NCBI RefSeq assembly: GCF_905372525.1
Contig: NZ_CAJPPN010000001.1
Span: forward strand, 62,001 to 126,000
Direction: 5' to 3'
Source: an uncultured Porphyromonas sp.
GTDB taxonomy: Bacteria > Bacteroidota > Bacteroidia > Bacteroidales > Porphyromonadaceae
Length of the DNA stretch: 64,000 nt
In this document: positions 60,642 to 64,000 of the stretch, piece after piece
Layout of the letters: every line of letters starts with the position of its first letter
Numbering within the stretch: the stretch's first letter is position 1
Program-made: the position numbers and the translations under genes
Notes under the pieces: generated by a model
Told to the model about the DNA's origin: nothing
Seen by the model: only the letters and a program-made list of their open reading frames with translations
The model's database searches: none

Positions 60642-61589
60642 ATGTCCCAATACTCCGATTCCCAACAGCCTGCAAGTAGACAGGTCAAGACGAAGTATGT
60701 CATCCTCGCCTCTGTAGCAGTCATCCTCGCCCTCCTCGTAGGCTTCTTCTTCGTCCTACGAAATGAGCGCGCAGAGCTACAGCAGGAGAAAGAAGTCCTC
60801 GTCAATCAGCAGAAGGAGATCATGGAAGAGGAACTCTCCAAGCTCGCTGCCGAATACGATATCCAGTACAAGAAACTCTCGGAGGGCCAGGGAGAACAGA
60901 AATTCTCCCTCGCTACAGACTCCCTCATCAATCAGATCCTCGCAGAGCGAGCCAAGGTTGAACAGCTACAGAACGAACTCAAGGCAAGCAAGGCGACCAG
61001 TGCTAAGCGTATCGATCAGCTAAACCGTGAGGTGACCACACTGCGGAATGTCCTCCGTACCTATGTGGTACAGATCGATTCTCTCCAGGTCGCTAACGAA
61101 CGATTGAGAGCAGAGAATACCGAGGTCAAAGCAAACTATGAGCGTGTGACTAGCCAGGCGCAGCAGCTGTCCTCCGAGAAGGCGCATCTCACCGACCGGG
61201 TGAAGCTCGCTGCAAAGCTTGATGCTACAGCCATCAGTATCACACCCGTCGATAAGCGCGGTAAGCCTACGAAGAACCTATCCAAAATCACCAATCTGCA
61301 GATCCGCTTCACCGTTGCCAAGAATGTCACGGCCGAGGTCGGAGAGAAGACCTTCTACTGTCGGATCATGCAGCCCAATGATGAGCTCCTGACCAAGGCT
61401 GGAGGCGGGACGTTTGCCTTCGAGGGGAAGCAGATCCCGTACTCTATACGCCGAGAGATCGAGTACAACGGCGAGGAGACCCAGCTCGTCATGTACTGGC
61501 CTGTCGAGGAGAGCCTTCAGCACGGCACCTATAGCCTGAGGATCTTCGCCGACGGCAACCTCATCGGATCAGCCTCCTTCTCGCTCTAA
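60642..61589 (+). CDS. Membrane-anchored coiled-coil protein, unknown function
   Basis: 315 residues. One hydrophobic helix at about 24-44 (YVILASVAVILALLVGFFFVL). A long coiled coil from about 45 to 185 is rich in Glu, Gln, Lys and Leu (NERAELQQEKEVLVNQQKEI, EVTTLRNVLRTYVVQIDSLQ), and a beta-rich C-terminal domain of about 120 residues (KITNLQIRFTVAKNVTAEVG, EIEYNGEETQLVMYW, GTYSLRIFADGNLIGSASFS) follows. It resembles uncharacterised Bacteroidota membrane proteins that lie near kdsA. Likely envelope-associated. It starts 45 bp after kdsA. Confidence 0.75.
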   Translation: MSQYSDSQQPASRQVKTKYVILASVAVILALLVGFFFVLRNERAELQQEKEVLVNQQKEIMEEELSKLAAEYDIQYKKLSEGQGEQKFSLATDSLINQILAERAKVEQLQNELKASKATSAKRIDQLNREVTTLRNVLRTYVVQIDSLQVANERLRAENTEVKANYERVTSQAQQLSSEKAHLTDRVKLAAKLDATAISITPVDKRGKPTKNLSKITNLQIRFTVAKNVTAEVGEKTFYCRIMQPNDELLTKAGGGTFAFEGKQIPYSIRREIEYNGEETQLVMYWPVEESLQHGTYSLRIFADGNLIGSASFSL

Positions 61590-61629
61590 CTCCACAGGAG
61601 GGTGAAGAGGTTAGTTATCGTATATTCGC

Positions 61630-61637
61630 TACTTTTG
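61630..61637 (+). promoter_or_regulatory. -7 motif TACTTTTG before the guanylyltransferase gene
   Basis: TACTTTTG fits TAnnTTTG, 41 bp before the ATG. Confidence 0.45.
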
Positions 61638-61677
61638 TAGCATAACACATATCCATAGATAGTTAAACATTATAGCT

Positions 61678-62763
61678 ATGCTCACAGATAACTATTGCGT
61701 CATAATGGGCGGGGGGGTCGGCAGTCGCTTCTGGCCCTATAGTAGAGAGAGTAAGCCGAAGCAGTTCCTCGATATCTTCGGGACTGGGCGTACACTCCTG
61801 CAGATGACATTCGATCGCTTCTCGAAAATCGTACCGAAGGAAAACTTCGTCGTCGTGACCAATGCCACCTATCGCGATCTCGTCCTCGAGCAGCTCCCAG
61901 AGCTACATCCCAGTCAGCTCCTCCTAGAGCCTATGCGAAGGAATACAGCTCCCTGTATCGGATGGGCTACCTACCACATCCAGGCGAAGAACCCGAACGC
62001 AAACATCGTCGTCACGCCTGCCGATCATCTCATCCTACAGGAGGCTGTCTTCGATGATGCCATATGGGAGGCACTCAGATACGTCGCTGAGCATCCTCAG
62101 CTCGTCACCCTGGGAGTTCGTCCATCTCGTCCTGAGACAGGCTACGGCTATATCCAGATAGCTAGCGGAGCTGAGCAGGGATTCGTCAAGGTGAAGACCT
62201 TCACGGAAAAGCCCAACCTGGAGATGGCCAAAGTCTTCTATGAGAGTGGTGAGTTCCTCTGGAATAGTGGGATGTTCGTCTGGAACGTAAAGACAATCCA
62301 CGAGGCCTTCGATCGCTACCTCCCTGCACTCACCTCTGTGCTTGACGAGGCTAGGGGGCACTATGCCCAGCCCGATGAGCAGAGCCGTGTCAGTGCGATC
62401 TTCTCTCAGTGCCCCAATATCTCGATCGACTACGCTGTCCTAGAGAAGGCCGATAATGTGATGGTACTCCCCGTGGACTTCGGCTGGGCAGATCTCGGGA
62501 CTTGGGGTTCGCTCTACGACCTCAAGAAGTCGGGGGATCGAGCCAACGTAGCTCTCCATACCGAAGCGCTCTTCTACGAAGCAGAGGGAAACATCGTCTC
62601 CATAGATGGCGAGGGCGATCAGCTCGTCGTCGTACAGGGGATCGATGACTGCATCATCGCACAGAGCGACGGGGTACTCCTGATCTGCAAGCGTGCCGAG
62701 GAGCAGCGGATCAAAGAGTTCATGGGCGAGGCCTCCCTACGCTTCTCCAAAAAGTTTGACTAG
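61678..62763 (+). CDS. manC: Mannose-1-phosphate guanylyltransferase
   Basis: Forms GDP-mannose from GTP and mannose 1-phosphate. 361 residues, single domain without the C-terminal isomerase half found in some homologues. The nucleotide-binding MGGGVGSRFWPYSRESKPKQ is near the N-terminus (residues 11-30), then LLLEPMRRNTAPCIGWATYH, VVTPADHLILQE, RPSRPETGYGYI, FTEKPN and FLWNSGMFVW. Works with manA at 16.7 kb and the polyprenol-P mannosyltransferase at 48.3 kb. A strong terminator follows. Confidence 0.93.
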   Translation: MLTDNYCVIMGGGVGSRFWPYSRESKPKQFLDIFGTGRTLLQMTFDRFSKIVPKENFVVVTNATYRDLVLEQLPELHPSQLLLEPMRRNTAPCIGWATYHIQAKNPNANIVVTPADHLILQEAVFDDAIWEALRYVAEHPQLVTLGVRPSRPETGYGYIQIASGAEQGFVKVKTFTEKPNLEMAKVFYESGEFLWNSGMFVWNVKTIHEAFDRYLPALTSVLDEARGHYAQPDEQSRVSAIFSQCPNISIDYAVLEKADNVMVLPVDFGWADLGTWGSLYDLKKSGDRANVALHTEALFYEAEGNIVSIDGEGDQLVVVQGIDDCIIAQSDGVLLICKRAEEQRIKEFMGEASLRFSKKFD

Positions 62764-62826
62764 CCGAGGGCCATATCCCTCAAGCTAGGAAATACTTCGA
62801 GTACTCCTCTCCAGAGGAGGTCTAAC

Positions 62827-62873
62827 AAAGGCTAGGGCACGGATACGACCTTCGTATCCGTGCCCTAGCCTTT
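62827..62873. terminator. Bidirectional terminator between manC and ispF
   Basis: AAAGGCTAGGGCACGGATACG and its perfect complement (21 bp) around a five-base loop, followed by TTTTACTTTT on the plus strand. It lies between the convergent manC and ispF. Confidence 0.85.
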
Positions 62874-62907
62874 TACTTTTGCTGGAGATCTACTTCTTAG
62901 GTTTGTC

Positions 62908-63396
62908 CTATTCGCGACGTACGATGAGAGCTGTCGCATAGGCCTCCATTCCCTCGCGATGTCCGACGAAGCCCAGACGCTCGGTCGTCGTAGCCTTGAT
63001 GGAGATGGCCCCGACCTCTACACCCATGACCTCTGCCATGACCTGTCTCATCGTGGGGATGTGGGGATTGAGCTTCGGAGCCTCAGCTGCTATCGTCGCA
63101 TCGATATTACCGATCTCATAGCCCTCCTTGCGGAGGAGTTCGCAGACACGTCCTAAGAGTACCTTGCTGTCTATCCCCTTGTAGGCCATATCCGTGGGAG
63201 GGAAGTGTACCCCGATGTCTCCTAGGGCAGCTGCACCTAGGAGGGCATCGCAGACAGCATGTAGGAGCACGTCTGCATCGGAGTGTCCCTTTAGCCCTAA
63301 CTCGTGTGGGATCTTCACCCCGCCGAGCCAAAGGTCATATCCTGACTCCAGACGATGGACGTCGTAGCCGAAACCTATTCTGTAGGGTATCTTCAT
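62908..63396 (-). CDS. ispF: 2-C-methyl-D-erythritol 2,4-cyclodiphosphate synthase
   Basis: Fifth step of the MEP isoprenoid pathway, forming the cyclic diphosphate with loss of CMP. 162 residues, a trimeric zinc enzyme. GFGYDVHRLESG at 8-19 supplies Asp12 and His14, and HSDADVLLHAVCDALLGA at 38-55 supplies His46 as the third zinc ligand. DATIAAEAPKLNPHIPTMRQ and ISIKATTTERLGFVGHREGMEA complete the family pattern. It lies 6 bp after porV, as in Porphyromonas gingivalis. Confidence 0.96.
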   Translation of the reverse strand: MKIPYRIGFGYDVHRLESGYDLWLGGVKIPHELGLKGHSDADVLLHAVCDALLGAAALGDIGVHFPPTDMAYKGIDSKVLLGRVCELLRKEGYEIGNIDATIAAEAPKLNPHIPTMRQVMAEVMGVEVGAISIKATTTERLGFVGHREGMEAYATALIVRRE

Positions 63397-63402
63397 CCTA
63401 TG

Positions 63403-64000
63403 TTATTTGAGTAGTGTGCGTAGACCCTCTATGTCAAAGGCCAGTGTAAAGCGTAGGGTCTGATCCAGCGGATTATTAGCGATCGTAGAGATCAGATAGG
63501 AGGCATCGATACGGAAGGCTTTGGTGCGGAAGCCTGCTCCAGCTGTGAGCGCCTGTAGGTTGCCCTTTGTCGGGTGGAGGTAGCTGTAGCCTGCACGAAC
63601 GAAGAACTTATCATTGTAGTTGTACTCGGCACCGAGGCTGAGGCGGATCTCCCGCAGTTCTTCCTTGAAGCCTCCGGGAGCATCACCGAGGCTCTTGAAG
63701 ATCCCAGCGATGGAGGAGGTACTGGTGTAGCTCTTGATCTTCTGCGCATCACCAGCAAGGGGAGGTGTAGGGACGAGGAGTTTGTTAGCCTCGACGTTGA
63801 ACGAGATCGCATTGGTCTCATCGATGGGATAGAGGAGCCCAGTCCCTAGCCCTAGGTTCGTCGGGATGAAGGAGGTGTTAGCTCCCCCGTCGAAGGAGAT
63901 CTTGGTACCGATATTGCGTACATTGAAGCCCAGTGTCCACAGAGCCTCCGCTCCCCCTAGGGTCACATACTTGTGGAGGTAGCCTGCGATGTCCGCTGCG
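63403..64000 (-). CDS. porV: Type IX secretion system outer-membrane protein PorV, C-terminal part
   Basis: The minus strand is open from the right edge to the stop at 63403, about 199 codons, without the N-terminus. PorV (also called LptO) is a 14-strand outer-membrane barrel that shuttles cargo from the T9SS translocon to the PorU sortase. Recognised segments: NVRNIGTKISFDGGA, FIPTNLGLGTGLLYPIDETN, ISFNVEANKLLVPTPP, RLSLGAEYNYNDKFFVRAGY and LTAGAGFRTKAFRIDASYL, ending on a beta-strand. ispF is 6 bp downstream. The upstream gene, beyond the window, is porU in P. gingivalis. Confidence 0.88.
   Translation of the reverse strand, partial: AADIAGYLHKYVTLGGAEALWTLGFNVRNIGTKISFDGGANTSFIPTNLGLGTGLLYPIDETNAISFNVEANKLLVPTPPLAGDAQKIKSYTSTSSIAGIFKSLGDAPGGFKEELREIRLSLGAEYNYNDKFFVRAGYSYLHPTKGNLQALTAGAGFRTKAFRIDASYLISTIANNPLDQTLRFTLAFDIEGLRTLLK

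Overview
The window reads as chromosomal DNA from a Bacteroidota anaerobe, most likely Porphyromonas or a close relative. The evidence is a PorV-type type IX secretion protein directly beside ispF at the right edge, Bacteroidota-only families (DUF3078, DUF5683, DUF4919, the 30-residue AURKAIP1/COX24-like protein), TAnnTTTG promoter motifs, and the parA-parB-DUF5683-lytic transglycosylase order. Species was not determined.

Layout. 1-1.2 kb: start of ppk1, then cdd. 1.2-2.9 kb: decayed phage-like DNA and a 69-bp tandem repeat. 2.9-21.7 kb, all protein genes on the minus strand: Pit phosphate transporter, ligA, a GNAT, recR, an RNase G/E-type enzyme, the AURKAIP1-like protein, HU, DUF3078, a TIGR01212 radical SAM protein, lipoate ligase, gyrB, tRNA-Asp (plus), a MerR regulator, manA, yitT and leuS. 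21.7-24.8 kb is the main accessory island: the same 69-bp repeat inverted, a broken RHS gene, two tandem paralogous lipoproteins and a flanking tRNA-Ser. 25.1-29.5 kb, plus strand: nrfH-nrfA nitrite ammonification genes, then two cytochrome c assembly (system II) genes, the second apparently interrupted by an amber stop.

29.8-36.7 kb, minus: exported PepC-type peptidase, gamma-carbonic anhydrase-like protein, sugar nucleotidyltransferase, MltD-like lytic transglycosylase, DUF5683, parB, parA. 36.7-38.1 kb is a long non-coding stretch with a dense GTGTACAC palindrome array. 38.1-47.3 kb, minus: NitT/TauT-type ABC transporter in an operon with nth, then pheS, recQ, recJ, DUF4919. 47.3-48.3 kb is non-coding and carries a second, closely similar palindrome array. 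48.3-62.8 kb, mostly plus: polyprenyl-phosphate mannosyltransferase, DUF2891, an orphan histidine kinase, free Met-R-SO reductase, aroA, an LptF/LptG-type permease, ribBA, an IMPDH-like protein, miaA, kdsA, a coiled-coil membrane protein and mannose-1-phosphate guanylyltransferase. The window ends on the minus strand with ispF and the 3' part of porV.

Most genes are housekeeping: DNA replication and repair (ligA, recR, gyrB, nth, recQ, recJ), chromosome segregation (parAB), envelope building (kdsA, LptF/G-like, mltD, manA plus mannose-1-P guanylyltransferase plus polyprenyl-P-mannose synthase), cofactors (ribBA, lipoate ligase, ispF), and anaerobic respiration (nrfHA with ccs genes). I saw no complete, clearly new defence or mobile system. 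The most unusual signals are the paired palindrome arrays, the paired 69-bp repeats, the RHS remnant with its tandem lipoproteins, and the interrupted ccsA.
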